Source: Opitutales bacterium | GTDB taxonomy: Bacteria > Verrucomicrobiota > Verrucomicrobiia > Opitutales > Intestinicryptomonadaceae | Reading direction: 5' to 3' | Assembly (NCBI GenBank): GCA_015061945.1 | Contig: SUVP01000004.1 | Span: forward strand, 124,001 to 188,000 | Length of the DNA stretch: 64,000 bases | In this document: one piece after another, positions 22,704 through 31,998 of the stretch | Position numbering within the stretch: the first letter of the stretch is position 1 | Layout: every line of letters starts with the position of its first letter | Notes under the pieces: model-generated | What the model saw: the letters and a program-made list of their open reading frames with translations, nothing else | Databases searched by the model: none | Told to the model about the DNA's origin: nothing | Translations under genes and position numbers: made by a program

Positions 22704-24122
22704 ATGAACGTATCAATACATAACACACTCTCAAGACAAAAAGACGCACTCGTGCCCGAAACCGATACATTTAGAATGTATTGTTGCGGACCGACCGTCT
22801 ATGGACCAGCACACATCGGCAACTTCAGAACGTTTGTCGTGCAAGACGCACTGCGACGCACTCTTGAATGTTCGGGCTTAAAAGTTAAACACGTTCGCAA
22901 TATTACCGATGTCGACGATAAAACAATTCGCGAAAGTCGCAAACTGTCTATGTCGTTGAAAGACTTTACAAAAAAGTGGGAAGATAAATTCCACGCCGAC
23001 TGCGAAAAACTAAATATGCTTCGCCCAACAATCGAGCCTCGTGCGACAGAACATATCGCTGAACAACTCGATATGGTTTCTAAACTTGTCGATAACGGAC
23101 ACGCATATCCAGCAAGAGACGGCAGTGTATATTTTAAGATTAGCACTTTTGACGAGTACGGAAAACTCGCTGGCCTCGACCGTGAAAATATGGCGACACA
23201 AGCTACAAATTCTGCTGGCGAAGCAAATATCGCCGACGAGTACGAACGCGAAAGCGTTTCCGACTTTGCTTTGTGGAAAGGTCGCAAAGAAGAAGATGGC
23301 GAAAACTTCTGGAAATCTCCATGGGGTGAAGGTCGCCCCGGCTGGCATATCGAATGTTCGGCGATGTCGAAAAAATATCTCGGCGATACTTTTGATTTGC
23401 ACGGCGGTGGAATTGATTTGTGTTTTCCTCACCACGAAAATGAAATCGCACAAAGTGAATGTTCAACTGGGAAATCGCCATACGTTCGCTACTGGTTCCA
23501 CAGCGCACACTTAATGGTCGAAGGTCAAAAGATGTCAAAGAGCCTTGGCAACCTCTATACACTCGACGATCTCACAGCAAAAGGCTACTCGCCTATGCAA
23601 ATTAGATACGCACTTTTGTCGGGACATTATCGCCAACAACTCAACTTCACATTCAAAGGTCTCGACGACGCAAAGAGTGCGTTGGCTAAATTGGTAAAAT
23701 CAATTAAGTCGGCACTTGAACGTGCAGGAATGTCGATGAACGATTTTAAGAAATTGACAACCTCAAAAAATAAAATCGAAGGTACAATTTTTGAATCTGC
23801 ATGGAAGGCACTTTGCGACGACCTCAATATCCCACGTGCCTTGGGCGAAATATTTGGTGCAATCGGGAAGCTCGACGGAAATAAAGCCGATATTTCAGCA
23901 CTCGCATCGCTTATGTATGCACTCGGTATAGATGTTTCCCAAGAAGCAATCGAAGAACCAAAAGAAGAAGCTCCAGCAGAAATTATCGCATTTGCACAAC
24001 AACGTTGGGAAGCAAAACAAGCAAAAGATTGGGCAAAAGCCGACGAGCTACGCAAGAAAGTTGCTGAACTCGGCTGGAATATCCTCGACAAAAAAGACGG
24101 TTTCGACCTCAAAAAAATTTAA
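22704..24122 (+). CDS. cysS: Cysteinyl-tRNA synthetase
   Basis: 472-residue class I synthetase that charges tRNA-Cys. The HIGH motif appears as HIGN at residues 37-40 and KMSKSLGN near residue 275. Zinc ligands are the cysteine in MYCCGPT (about residue 28), IECSAMS and the GGGIDLCFPHHENE segment. The length is normal. ispH starts four bases after its stop, so the two share a transcript. Confidence 0.97.
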   Translation: MNVSIHNTLSRQKDALVPETDTFRMYCCGPTVYGPAHIGNFRTFVVQDALRRTLECSGLKVKHVRNITDVDDKTIRESRKLSMSLKDFTKKWEDKFHADCEKLNMLRPTIEPRATEHIAEQLDMVSKLVDNGHAYPARDGSVYFKISTFDEYGKLAGLDRENMATQATNSAGEANIADEYERESVSDFALWKGRKEEDGENFWKSPWGEGRPGWHIECSAMSKKYLGDTFDLHGGGIDLCFPHHENEIAQSECSTGKSPYVRYWFHSAHLMVEGQKMSKSLGNLYTLDDLTAKGYSPMQIRYALLSGHYRQQLNFTFKGLDDAKSALAKLVKSIKSALERAGMSMNDFKKLTTSKNKIEGTIFESAWKALCDDLNIPRALGEIFGAIGKLDGNKADISALASLMYALGIDVSQEAIEEPKEEAPAEIIAFAQQRWEAKQAKDWAKADELRKKVAELGWNILDKKDGFDLKKI

Positions 24123-24125
24123 GTT

Positions 24126-25001
24126 ATGAAAGTAATTAGAGCAGAAAGTGCTGGCTTTTGTTTCGGTGTAGAACGTGCAATTAACATTGCGACAACTTGC
24201 ACCGAAAACGGCAAATGCAAAGTGTATACCGACGGTCCGCTTATCCATAATCGTCAGATGATGGAACGCCTCACAAATTGTGGAATCCACGAAATTGGCG
24301 ATTACAAAAGCGAGTCGGAAATTGATTCGCAAATAAGCGACACATCACAAGATGACAAAGTGTTGGTGATTAGAGCCCACGGAGTATCGCCCGAACGCCG
24401 AAAATATCTAATGAATTTGGGTATGCGTTGCAAAGACGCAACTTGCCCTGACGTAGGGAAAATCGCTGGTACAATCAAAATGCACGCCAACAAAAATTAC
24501 ACAACAATTATAGTTGGCGACCCTAACCACCCCGAAGTTATCGGACTCTTGGGCTATGCCGGTGGGAAAGGCTTTGTCGTAAAAAGCAATAAAGATATCG
24601 ACGCCTTACCAAATATCGAAGGCGATATTTGTATGGTCTCACAATCGACAATGTTCACTGACGATTATAACGATATCGCTGAATATCTGAAAAAGCGTTT
24701 CCCACAAACTAAAGTTATAGATACAATTTGTGGAGCAACAAAAACACGCCAAAAAGATGTTGTTGCACTCGCTGAAAAAGGAGCTCAAGCGATAGTTGTC
24801 ATTGGTGGCAAACACTCGGCAAACACTGTGAAACTCGCAATTATGGCACAACGCACAGGGCTTCCTTGTTTCCATATCGAAACCGTAAAAGAACTCGATA
24901 TTGAAGCACTCAAGAAGTTTGATGTTGTCGGTGTAACGGCTGGAGCGTCGACGCCTGACTTTCTCATCAACGAAGTTTGTAATACGCTTGAAAAATTATA
25001 A
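24126..25001 (+). CDS. ispH: 4-Hydroxy-3-methylbut-2-enyl diphosphate reductase
   Basis: 291-residue IspH/LytB, the last enzyme of the MEP pathway, producing IPP and DMAPP with a [4Fe-4S] cluster. Cluster cysteines lie in ESAGFCFGV (C12), DATCPDVGK (about C99) and DTICGATKTRQ (about C201). RAHGVSPE and VTAGASTPDFLI are also typical. It supplies isoprenoid units that could feed the squalene genes 11 kb downstream. It is followed by the pseudopilin operon after 72 bases. Confidence 0.97.
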   Translation: MKVIRAESAGFCFGVERAINIATTCTENGKCKVYTDGPLIHNRQMMERLTNCGIHEIGDYKSESEIDSQISDTSQDDKVLVIRAHGVSPERRKYLMNLGMRCKDATCPDVGKIAGTIKMHANKNYTTIIVGDPNHPEVIGLLGYAGGKGFVVKSNKDIDALPNIEGDICMVSQSTMFTDDYNDIAEYLKKRFPQTKVIDTICGATKTRQKDVVALAEKGAQAIVVIGGKHSANTVKLAIMAQRTGLPCFHIETVKELDIEALKKFDVVGVTAGASTPDFLINEVCNTLEKL

Positions 25002-25041
25002 TATTTCTGAAACAATATTTTCTCAACAGCGTTGAACATTA

Positions 25042-25066
25042 TATAATTTAACAAATAATCGGGAGG
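25042..25066 (+). promoter_or_regulatory. -10 box and strong Shine-Dalgarno before gspG
   Basis: A consensus TATAAT at 25042-25047 and a GGGAGG ribosome binding site at 25061-25066, eight bases before the gspG ATG. No good -35 is visible at the expected distance, so the promoter is tentative; the ribosome binding site is clear. Confidence 0.5.
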
Positions 25067-25073
25067 CATAAAT

Positions 25074-25496
25074 ATGCAAAGAAACAAGAAACAACAACGT
25101 AAAGCGTTTACTCTGATGGAAGTGTTGCTCGCAATAGCAATGATTTCTATGTTGGCATTCCTCGTTGTTAGCAATGTCGATAATGTAATGACAGGTGGAC
25201 AAACAAAAATCGCACAATCAATGGTGAAAGATTCTTTGGCAACTCCGATTATGTCGTACAAACTTTCAATAGGTAGATACCCTACAACAGAAGAAGGTCT
25301 TAACGCACTCGTTACTGCACCTGATTCAGTCGAAAGCCGTTGGAAAGGTCCATACGCAAGAAATATTCCGCTCGATCCATGGGGAAATCCATATCAATAC
25401 AAATGCCCTGCCGTAAAAAGTAAAGAAGGCTACGACATTTGGTCGAATGGTCCTGACGGACAACCTGACACAGAAGACGACATCGGCAACTGGTAG
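25074..25496 (+). CDS. gspG: Type II secretion major pseudopilin GspG
   Basis: 140-residue major pseudopilin. A basic leader ends in RKA and is followed by FTLMEVLLA, with the invariant Glu at position +5 of the mature protein (E16) and a long hydrophobic helix. The C-terminal part has the GspG signature: GRYPTTEEGLNALV, GPYARNIPLDPWGNPYQY and a final GxPDTEDDIGNW calcium-site region. Position -1 is Ala instead of the usual Gly. First gene of a five-gene pseudopilin operon with a strong ribosome binding site. Confidence 0.95.
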   Translation: MQRNKKQQRKAFTLMEVLLAIAMISMLAFLVVSNVDNVMTGGQTKIAQSMVKDSLATPIMSYKLSIGRYPTTEEGLNALVTAPDSVESRWKGPYARNIPLDPWGNPYQYKCPAVKSKEGYDIWSNGPDGQPDTEDDIGNW

Positions 25497-25504
25497 TATT
25501 ATCG

Positions 25505-26044
25505 ATGTACGCATCAGTGCGAAAAGCGTTTACCTTAATGGAAATTTTGCTGGCAATCGCACTGATTGCCTTTATGGGCGGATTTGTCGCAATGGGAATA
25601 AGTATGTTCTCTGAAGACACATTGAAATCTCGCCCAATCGACAGAATATTTATCACAACTTTAAAGACAGCACAATCTGAAGCCATTTTAAAAGGCAAAC
25701 GGATTGTGCTTTCTTATTCTAAAGAAGGATTCTTTCTTTTGAAAGATTATCAAACTGGCGAAGAATGCATACGCGTTTGGCTAAATCCGGAACTCGAGAA
25801 AGATTCAAAAAAAGAAAAAGCCGATAGAACAATTCTTCCACCAAATGTAAAAATATTGTTCACTGCCGACGTTCCTGAATCGGTCGGAACAGAGAATGTG
25901 GATTTTAAGCTTGAACCATTAAAAGAAATCCACATTGCCCCCGATGGCACTTGCACACCATCAACTGCTCAATTTATATATGGCGACGAACCACCAATTA
26001 CCATAAAAATAGATCCTTTCTCGGCGTCGCCAAAAGACTTCTGA
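25505..26044 (+). CDS. gspH: Type II secretion minor pseudopilin, GspH-like
   Basis: 179 residues: leader MYASVRKA, cleavage before FTLMEILLAIAL (Glu+5 present), hydrophobic helix, then a beta-rich domain with a GspH-like pattern (RIFITTLKTAQSEAILKGKR, LSYSKEGFFLL). Identity as GspH rests on its order between gspG and gspI and on its length. It starts eight bases after gspG. In known systems GspH sits at or near the tip of the pseudopilus. Confidence 0.8.
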   Translation: MYASVRKAFTLMEILLAIALIAFMGGFVAMGISMFSEDTLKSRPIDRIFITTLKTAQSEAILKGKRIVLSYSKEGFFLLKDYQTGEECIRVWLNPELEKDSKKEKADRTILPPNVKILFTADVPESVGTENVDFKLEPLKEIHIAPDGTCTPSTAQFIYGDEPPITIKIDPFSASPKDF

Positions 26045-26045
26045 A

Positions 26046-26519
26046 ATGCAACTGCAACGCAACAAAAATATCAATCGAAAAGCATTCACTCTCTTGGAGG
26101 GAATTCTTGCGTTGGCTCTTTTTGCATCGGCAGCATTTGTGATATCGCAAGTGTGCTATAACTGCATATACTCGCTGGACATCGCCGATAAATCGGCAAT
26201 GGACGACGCAATTAAAGATCAATTTGTATCGGCAATTCTCACCGTGTCAGACTACGATTCTCTCGACGACGGCGTAGAAATTGAAGCTCTCGACGGCGAA
26301 ACTTACACTGTTTATGGCGAAGCAGAACCGACACAAATTCTCAATCTTTTTAAGCTGACTGTCTCTGCTCGAAAAGGTATGGGTGAAATTAAAACAACTT
26401 TGTTTGTAGTTCGCCCAAACTCGTGGTACGAACAACCAAATGAACGTTCTGATTTACTCGAGGACAGAACAGATTTTCTCGAAGATAAACGTCGAGAATG
26501 GGAGGCAGAAAACCGATGA
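26046..26519 (+). CDS. gspI: Type II secretion minor pseudopilin, GspI-like
   Basis: 157 residues with a prepilin leader ending NRKA, then FTLLEGILALALFASAAF. The C-terminal domain has no strong motif, but order and size fit GspI, part of the GspI-J-K tip complex. It begins one base after gspH and overlaps the next gene by ATGA. Confidence 0.78.
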   Translation: MQLQRNKNINRKAFTLLEGILALALFASAAFVISQVCYNCIYSLDIADKSAMDDAIKDQFVSAILTVSDYDSLDDGVEIEALDGETYTVYGEAEPTQILNLFKLTVSARKGMGEIKTTLFVVRPNSWYEQPNERSDLLEDRTDFLEDKRREWEAENR

Positions 26520-27172
26520 AAACTCGCAAGGCATTCACGCTACTCGAAGCGATTTTAGCAATGTCGATATCGGCAATTGTTATGTTCGGCTGTGCATCTA
26601 TGCTCTATGATATGATTGCCGTTGGCGAACGTTTGGAACGTTCGTGGTCGCTGAAATCGCACGCTGACGGTGTCGAAAGATTTTTACAAAGTGCAGTGTC
26701 GTCGTCGCTAATAATGCACCCAACACGTATTCAAGAAGTGCTTGCGACATTCCCCTCAAAAACGATGTGCTTATCGCAACCACCAGAAATGAATTCTGCA
26801 AGCGACTACTATCTGACTTTTGGCGTAAATGGCTCGCACCCGCTATTTGTGTCGCCTACGGGATTTTCTCCCGCTAAAATTTGCTGGCTATTCCACAACG
26901 AAGACGAAGGGCTTTCAATCATTTGGCGACACGCAAACGCTGAATACGAAAATTCCGACGCTGGTATTTACAAAACAAAAATCTCACCATTCGTAAAAGA
27001 AATAATTTATATTTACGACGACGAAAATGGCTGGGAAGAAGAAACTGAAATAGATTCAACCGACAGCACAAAACTGCCATACTATATAAAATTAGTTTTT
27101 GTTTATGGCGACGAAAAAGCTGAACGTGTGATATCATTATCGGGGCTGGTAGACTCGCAATTCGCAAGATGA
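26516..27172 (+). CDS. gspJ: Type II secretion minor pseudopilin, GspJ-like
   Basis: 218 residues from MKTRKAFTLLEAIL. The frame is open six codons earlier, but this ATG overlaps the gspI stop (ATGA) and follows a GGGAGG ribosome binding site, so it is preferred. After the hydrophobic helix a beta-rich domain follows, with length and order fitting GspJ. It also ends in an ATGA overlap with gspK, implying coupled translation. Confidence 0.82.
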   Translation: MKTRKAFTLLEAILAMSISAIVMFGCASMLYDMIAVGERLERSWSLKSHADGVERFLQSAVSSSLIMHPTRIQEVLATFPSKTMCLSQPPEMNSASDYYLTFGVNGSHPLFVSPTGFSPAKICWLFHNEDEGLSIIWRHANAEYENSDAGIYKTKISPFVKEIIYIYDDENGWEEETEIDSTDSTKLPYYIKLVFVYGDEKAERVISLSGLVDSQFAR

Positions 27173-28320
27173 AATCTCGAAAAGCAAATGCGTTGATATT
27201 TGTACTGGGGCTGATTTTTGCGTCGTCGATTATCGCCGTGAGCATTGTCGAACACGCATCGCGAACACTAAAGACACGTGCGAGTTCCGTCTGCCAACAA
27301 GAATTGCGTACGCAAGCGTATTCGGCACTCTATGCGTCATTAGCAGTGTTGTCGGAGTATTATGAGATAGACAAAAATCTTTACTCGGCAAAACAAGGTT
27401 GGGAAAAACCGCTCGAAGATAAACGCATTGAATTTGACGACGGTACAATTGCCGAAGTCGTAATTTCCGACGAAAGCGGAAAACTGCCACTCTCGGATTT
27501 AAATGCGACAGAATTAACTGCCATTTTTGAAGAAATGGAAATATCCACAAACGACGCACAAGAAATGGCATCGTGCATAATTGATTGGAGCGATAACAAC
27601 ACTGCCGCACTCGTCGACGGAGCCGAACAAGATGATTATGAGGACGACCGTCCCAAACCACCAAACCGACCTATCCAATCTTTTGATGAATTCAGATATA
27701 TCGAAAAAGTACGCGACGTTTTCTTTGACGAAAATGGCGAACCAACCGAAGCTTTCAAAACTTTCCGAAAAGGAATTTCGCTTGAACATTTTGATAGAGT
27801 CAACTTGAACTCTGCATCGCCAGAGACACTAAAAATGATGCTCGATATTGAAGATAAAGATTACGAAGACGATCTTTACGATGCATTGCAAGGCAAGACT
27901 GGTATGGTCTCCGACGGAATTGTTTGGGTGAAAAATCTTGCAGAGTTGCAAGAGAGAACATCGGCTGAAGTGCCGTCTAAACGCAGTGTTTACACTGTAC
28001 AACTTTTGAAAATCGAGATTACAATCAAACGTGGAATCGGCGAGTATTACCTTTGTGCATACTATGCAAACAAACGCACGGTATCGGCTTACGACAAAAA
28101 AATTAAAGCCGTTTACACTCAACAAGAAGACAGACAAGACACTTCAACTGGTGGAAAAATGTCGTCATCGGTTTCAACATCGGCACTCTCTGTGAAATCG
28201 GCGTATGTAAAAACGTCGGACTCTATAATGGGCGGTAGCACAAAAAAAACAAGCACATCAAAAGTTGTAAAAGGCGACTTCCAAATAATAAAAATCCAAG
28301 AAAGAGGGAACTCGCAATAG
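27169..28320 (+). CDS. gspK: Type II secretion minor pseudopilin, GspK-like
   Basis: 383 residues, the largest pseudopilin, as expected for GspK. The leader MKSRKA is followed by NALIFVLGLIFASSI. The conserved Glu+5 is absent, as is typical for GspK, the tip protein. The globular domain contains DESGKLPLSDLNA, ASCIIDWSDNN and LNSASPETLKMML, a helix-hairpin-helix-like region found in GspK. The C-terminal 60 residues are Ser/Thr/Lys-rich. The gene ends one base from the convergent hrpB with no terminator between them. Confidence 0.88.
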   Translation: MKSRKANALIFVLGLIFASSIIAVSIVEHASRTLKTRASSVCQQELRTQAYSALYASLAVLSEYYEIDKNLYSAKQGWEKPLEDKRIEFDDGTIAEVVISDESGKLPLSDLNATELTAIFEEMEISTNDAQEMASCIIDWSDNNTAALVDGAEQDDYEDDRPKPPNRPIQSFDEFRYIEKVRDVFFDENGEPTEAFKTFRKGISLEHFDRVNLNSASPETLKMMLDIEDKDYEDDLYDALQGKTGMVSDGIVWVKNLAELQERTSAEVPSKRSVYTVQLLKIEITIKRGIGEYYLCAYYANKRTVSAYDKKIKAVYTQQEDRQDTSTGGKMSSSVSTSALSVKSAYVKTSDSIMGGSTKKTSTSKVVKGDFQIIKIQERGNSQ

Positions 28321-28321
28321 C

Positions 28322-30850
28322 TCACCTGATGTCATCGGGCTTGAAATGTTTTGGGTAGCGTGCTTTCAATTCTTTTTTCACAGCTTGCCAAGACGTATTC
28401 CAAAACTCGTCGAGATTTTGCGTAGTTTGCACTGGTCTGCCACTGGGTGCGAGCAACTCGTAAGTGGGCTTTATTTTGCCGTCGCAAATTTTTATTTTCT
28501 TTGTATCGAACGCAAAAAAATCTCTGAAGAAAGATGATATAATTGCACGCGAAGTCGACGCTTCATAACGTATCACACAAGGACGTTTTCTGTTTGGGAA
28601 CTCAACAGTTTTAGGTGCGAGATATTTTAACAATCCGAGTTGTTCGCTCGAAAGCCAATCGTGTAAAGCACTGTTGACATCGGCATTTTTCACTTCAGAA
28701 AACGAAGTCATACCAAAACACATTTGCATAAAAATTTCAGACTTTGCGTCATCATCAATCGGGGCAATTCCAGTCTCTGGACAAACCGATGCAACAAAGT
28801 TTACACGTTCGATAAACGCCTGTGCCGACTCATCAAAATTTTTCAAAACAAGTCTGCCTGACATAATTTCTGCATGCAGAATTCGAGCCGATTCATCTGG
28901 GTCGGGCGTGCCTTTCTGCGATTCCTCGATAACCAAATCTCTAAATTTTGTAAGGCTACTTGCAACAACGCGTTTCTGCGATATATCCAAACGTGTTTCC
29001 GACGTTTCCGAAAAATCATCTGGGAATAATTCGGCGAGCAAATCCCTTGAAATAGGGACAATCATCGACGCTAAAATCGACACTCCACCTGCAACATTCT
29101 GCTCTTTCATTTCCAACGAACAGAAAATATCCGACGCATATCCACGCGACTCCTTGCGTATATCGCCACGCCTATTTCCCGTAAAGCGACATGCCAAAGT
29201 CCCTTTATTTAGGCGAACTCCGACCATATCCGAAAACGCACCTAATATACATCTCGAAATATCCAAGTTGTCAGAAGGCTTGTAAGAATCGCAAACATAT
29301 CTGCGTGCGAGACGTGATAAATCGCTTGCAACAGAAAATGCTTTTCGGATATTTTGAAGATGCAAACCAAGCCTACGACAAAAATTTTGGTCAAAAGAAT
29401 TATTGCGAACAGCAATGCAAAGATTCGCAATTTCTTCAGGTTCGCTCGGTGCGTCGCCCGCAATGGCATCTCGCTCTGCTTCAGCAAAAGCGTCATCGAG
29501 TGGGAGTTTTATTCTGCCGACATCAGTTAGTGCGACAATCAATGCGACTTCCGAAAGACAATTTCTGCGACCTGCTTCGATGAGAAGTTTTGCATATCGT
29601 GGTTCAGTTGGGAACATCGCCATATCACGACCCAATTGTGTGATTTCTCCATGCGTATTTATCGCCCCTAAATTTCGCAAAGTTTGAGTCGCCCTAATTA
29701 GTGATGCAGTCGGCGGAATTTCAAACAATTTTAAATCGTCAAAAGACAAGCCCGACGCTGAAAGCCACAATAAAATTTGGCTTAAATCGAGTCTGGAAAT
29801 TTCAGAAGCGGTGTATTTATCGAAATACGTTTCGTCATTTTTTCGCCAAAGTCTAACAACTCTGCCCGATGCCGTTCTACCTGCTCTTCCCGCACGTTGC
29901 GTGGCACTTGCAAGACTAATTCTTTCGCACAAAAGCGTATTGACTCCACGAGCAGAATCGAAACGTGCAACCCTCGCCTGCCCTGAATCTATAACAAATC
30001 TCACACCTTCGATTGTCAACGAAGTCTCGGCGACATTTGTAGAAACAATAACTTTGCGTCGCCCTGTATTTGACAAAATTTTATCTTGTCGCTCTGGCGG
30101 TAAATCGCCATGGAGTGCAAAAACATCAAATGAATTTGAACGTGGATTTTCCAAAATTCGAGAAACCGTTTTGCCGATTTCATACGCACCAGCCATAAAA
30201 ATCAAAAAGCTTCCGTCAGATTCTTCTCGTGCGAGTCTATCAAATTGACGACTTGCAATATCCCAAATTTTCTCGTCTTGCGACTTGGGCGGAGCATACT
30301 CAATTTCGATAGGGTGCAAACGGGTCCCGCACGAAAATATTTTTGAATCTTCCCCTAAATACTCGGCTATCGCATCTGAATCCATTGATGCCGAACACAC
30401 TGCGATTGCAATATCCGAACGAAGTGTTTGTTGCGTACGCAATGCTAACGCAAGGGAAATATCAGCATAAATATTGCGTTCGTGGAACTCGTCAAAAATA
30501 ATTGCCGACACCCCGTCGAGCGACGGATTCGCAAGAATCATTCTCGCAAGGATACCTTCGGTAAGAAAAATAATCTTTGTGTTTTCGCAATAATGTTTAT
30601 CGAATCTAACGTGCCAACCAACCTTATCGCCAAGCCCAAAAATAGACGATACCGACTTTGCGAGCATTCGTGCGGCAACTCTGCGTGGTTGCAAAACCAA
30701 AATTTTACCGTCGAGATTTTCAGAAAACATCACAGGCAATCTCGTCGATTTACCCGAGCCAGTTGGTGCACTTACGACGAAGCGTCGCAACCCATTTTTC
30801 AAAGAAGACGATATATCTTCGCGTAAAGAATCAACAGGCAATTCTTTCAT
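28322..30850 (-). CDS. hrpB: ATP-dependent helicase HrpB
   Basis: 842-residue DEAH-type superfamily 2 helicase. Walker A is APTGSGKS (residues 28-35) and motif II is DEFH near residue 120, with LTEGILARM between them. SASMD is motif III and GRAGRTASGRV motif VI. The HrpB-specific C-terminal domain follows (from about 420 on). Length matches HrpB (about 820). Its cellular role is poorly known even in E. coli. Last gene of the rarA-holin-secreted protein-hrpB unit, 15 bases after its neighbour. Confidence 0.93.
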   Translation of the reverse strand: MKELPVDSLREDISSSLKNGLRRFVVSAPTGSGKSTRLPVMFSENLDGKILVLQPRRVAARMLAKSVSSIFGLGDKVGWHVRFDKHYCENTKIIFLTEGILARMILANPSLDGVSAIIFDEFHERNIYADISLALALRTQQTLRSDIAIAVCSASMDSDAIAEYLGEDSKIFSCGTRLHPIEIEYAPPKSQDEKIWDIASRQFDRLAREESDGSFLIFMAGAYEIGKTVSRILENPRSNSFDVFALHGDLPPERQDKILSNTGRRKVIVSTNVAETSLTIEGVRFVIDSGQARVARFDSARGVNTLLCERISLASATQRAGRAGRTASGRVVRLWRKNDETYFDKYTASEISRLDLSQILLWLSASGLSFDDLKLFEIPPTASLIRATQTLRNLGAINTHGEITQLGRDMAMFPTEPRYAKLLIEAGRRNCLSEVALIVALTDVGRIKLPLDDAFAEAERDAIAGDAPSEPEEIANLCIAVRNNSFDQNFCRRLGLHLQNIRKAFSVASDLSRLARRYVCDSYKPSDNLDISRCILGAFSDMVGVRLNKGTLACRFTGNRRGDIRKESRGYASDIFCSLEMKEQNVAGGVSILASMIVPISRDLLAELFPDDFSETSETRLDISQKRVVASSLTKFRDLVIEESQKGTPDPDESARILHAEIMSGRLVLKNFDESAQAFIERVNFVASVCPETGIAPIDDDAKSEIFMQMCFGMTSFSEVKNADVNSALHDWLSSEQLGLLKYLAPKTVEFPNRKRPCVIRYEASTSRAIISSFFRDFFAFDTKKIKICDGKIKPTYELLAPSGRPVQTTQNLDEFWNTSWQAVKKELKARYPKHFKPDDIR

Positions 30851-30865
30851 AAATCTGACTACAAA

Positions 30866-31522
30866 CTATTCGCCCATTTTTGCGTTTGGGAAAACAAACT
30901 TTGCGTTTTTTGAAGTATTAACTTTTTCTTTTTTGTACACAACTTCACTCTTTCGGAACGTGCAATCAATTTGAATATATCCTTCAAAACCGCTCTTTTT
31001 TATTTCGACATATTTCATCGCCTTTGACGAAATTTTCATACCTTCGATTGTATTAAAAAAAGCGTCAGTTTGAATGTCGTATGTCATAAAGAAATGGCGT
31101 GGTACCCAATCAATTTTGTTATCCGAAAAAATCCCAATGTATGGAACATTTATACCGTCTTGCGTGCGAATATCCAAACATAGAATATCGTTTTCGATAT
31201 ACATAAAACTGCGAGTTGGGATAGATGTTCCCATACCAGTTATCTTGCCACTGCCGACAAGACGTGTACCATTGCTACTGCTTGAAATGTAATTTTGGTC
31301 GACAAGTGCTGTCGCAATTTCGCGACCTTGTACAGTCATAACCTGCGTTCCGCTCCATGCTCCACTATAAGCTTGGATTACATCTTTCGGGCTAAAGAAA
31401 GTGCATCCATAAAAAATGTTAGAAAATGTAGAATGTTTTTTTTCTTCTACTTCCTGTGCGAAGGTCGATTGCAAAGCGAGCAATGCAACCACAACAACGA
31501 AAAACTTTTTAAAAATATTCAT
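30866..31522 (-). CDS. Secreted protein of unknown function
   Basis: 218 residues with a signal peptide (cut near STFAQ). The mature part has segments YSGAWSGTQVMTVQG, GSGKITGMGTS, DNKIDWVPRHFF and YIQIDCTFRKS that suggest a beta barrel or lipocalin-like fold, but I recognise no family. Its start overlaps the stop of the upstream membrane protein gene (TAATG), so the two are probably made together. The link to the helicase downstream is unexplained. Confidence 0.7.
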   Translation of the reverse strand: MNIFKKFFVVVVALLALQSTFAQEVEEKKHSTFSNIFYGCTFFSPKDVIQAYSGAWSGTQVMTVQGREIATALVDQNYISSSSNGTRLVGSGKITGMGTSIPTRSFMYIENDILCLDIRTQDGINVPYIGIFSDNKIDWVPRHFFMTYDIQTDAFFNTIEGMKISSKAMKYVEIKKSGFEGYIQIDCTFRKSEVVYKKEKVNTSKNAKFVFPNAKMGE

Positions 31523-31998
31523 TAGACATCAATGACATCGTCATCTTTTTTTTGTTTCGTTTTTGGTGCTAAATTTTTTGAATTCAGTTTTTCACTTTTA
31601 GCAAGAGCAAGCCCCCACGACAAAACCGAAACCCAAAACGACGCCCACAATGCCGACCAATACGAGCCGACAACTATCCCATCGCCAGGAATTAGTCGAG
31701 ACGCAAAATAGATAATCAGAGCATTTATAAAAAGCATCCCAATTCCGACAGTAAATATGATAAACGGCAAAGCGAAAACCACCAATATCGGTTTCAAAAT
31801 CCAATTCAAAAACCAAATCATAACAACGAGTGCGGTGAAAGATAACACGTTGTTAAATTCTATTTCAGATGTTGTCGCCCACGCAAGTGCCAGACCTGCC
31901 GCATTCAGCAAGCATGTTCGCCAAAAATTCAATTCAACTCTCTGCGTAATTCTCACAGCCGAGCGACGTGAGGCATTATCATTATTATTTTCCTGCAT
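31522..31998 (-). CDS. Four-helix membrane protein, phage holin family 4 (PF04020-like)
   Basis: 158 residues with four hydrophobic helices (about 33-50, 53-72, 78-100, 112-132) between a basic N-terminus and a Lys/Asp-rich tail. The pattern FLNWILKPILVVFALPFIIFTVG, with an internal proline, is typical of the small widespread membrane family PF04020, named as holin-like but mostly chromosomal and of unknown function. The start overlaps the 3' end of rarA by 14 bases. Confidence 0.8.
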   Translation of the reverse strand: MQENNNDNASRRSAVRITQRVELNFWRTCLLNAAGLALAWATTSEIEFNNVLSFTALVVMIWFLNWILKPILVVFALPFIIFTVGIGMLFINALIIYFASRLIPGDGIVVGSYWSALWASFWVSVLSWGLALAKSEKLNSKNLAPKTKQKKDDDVIDV

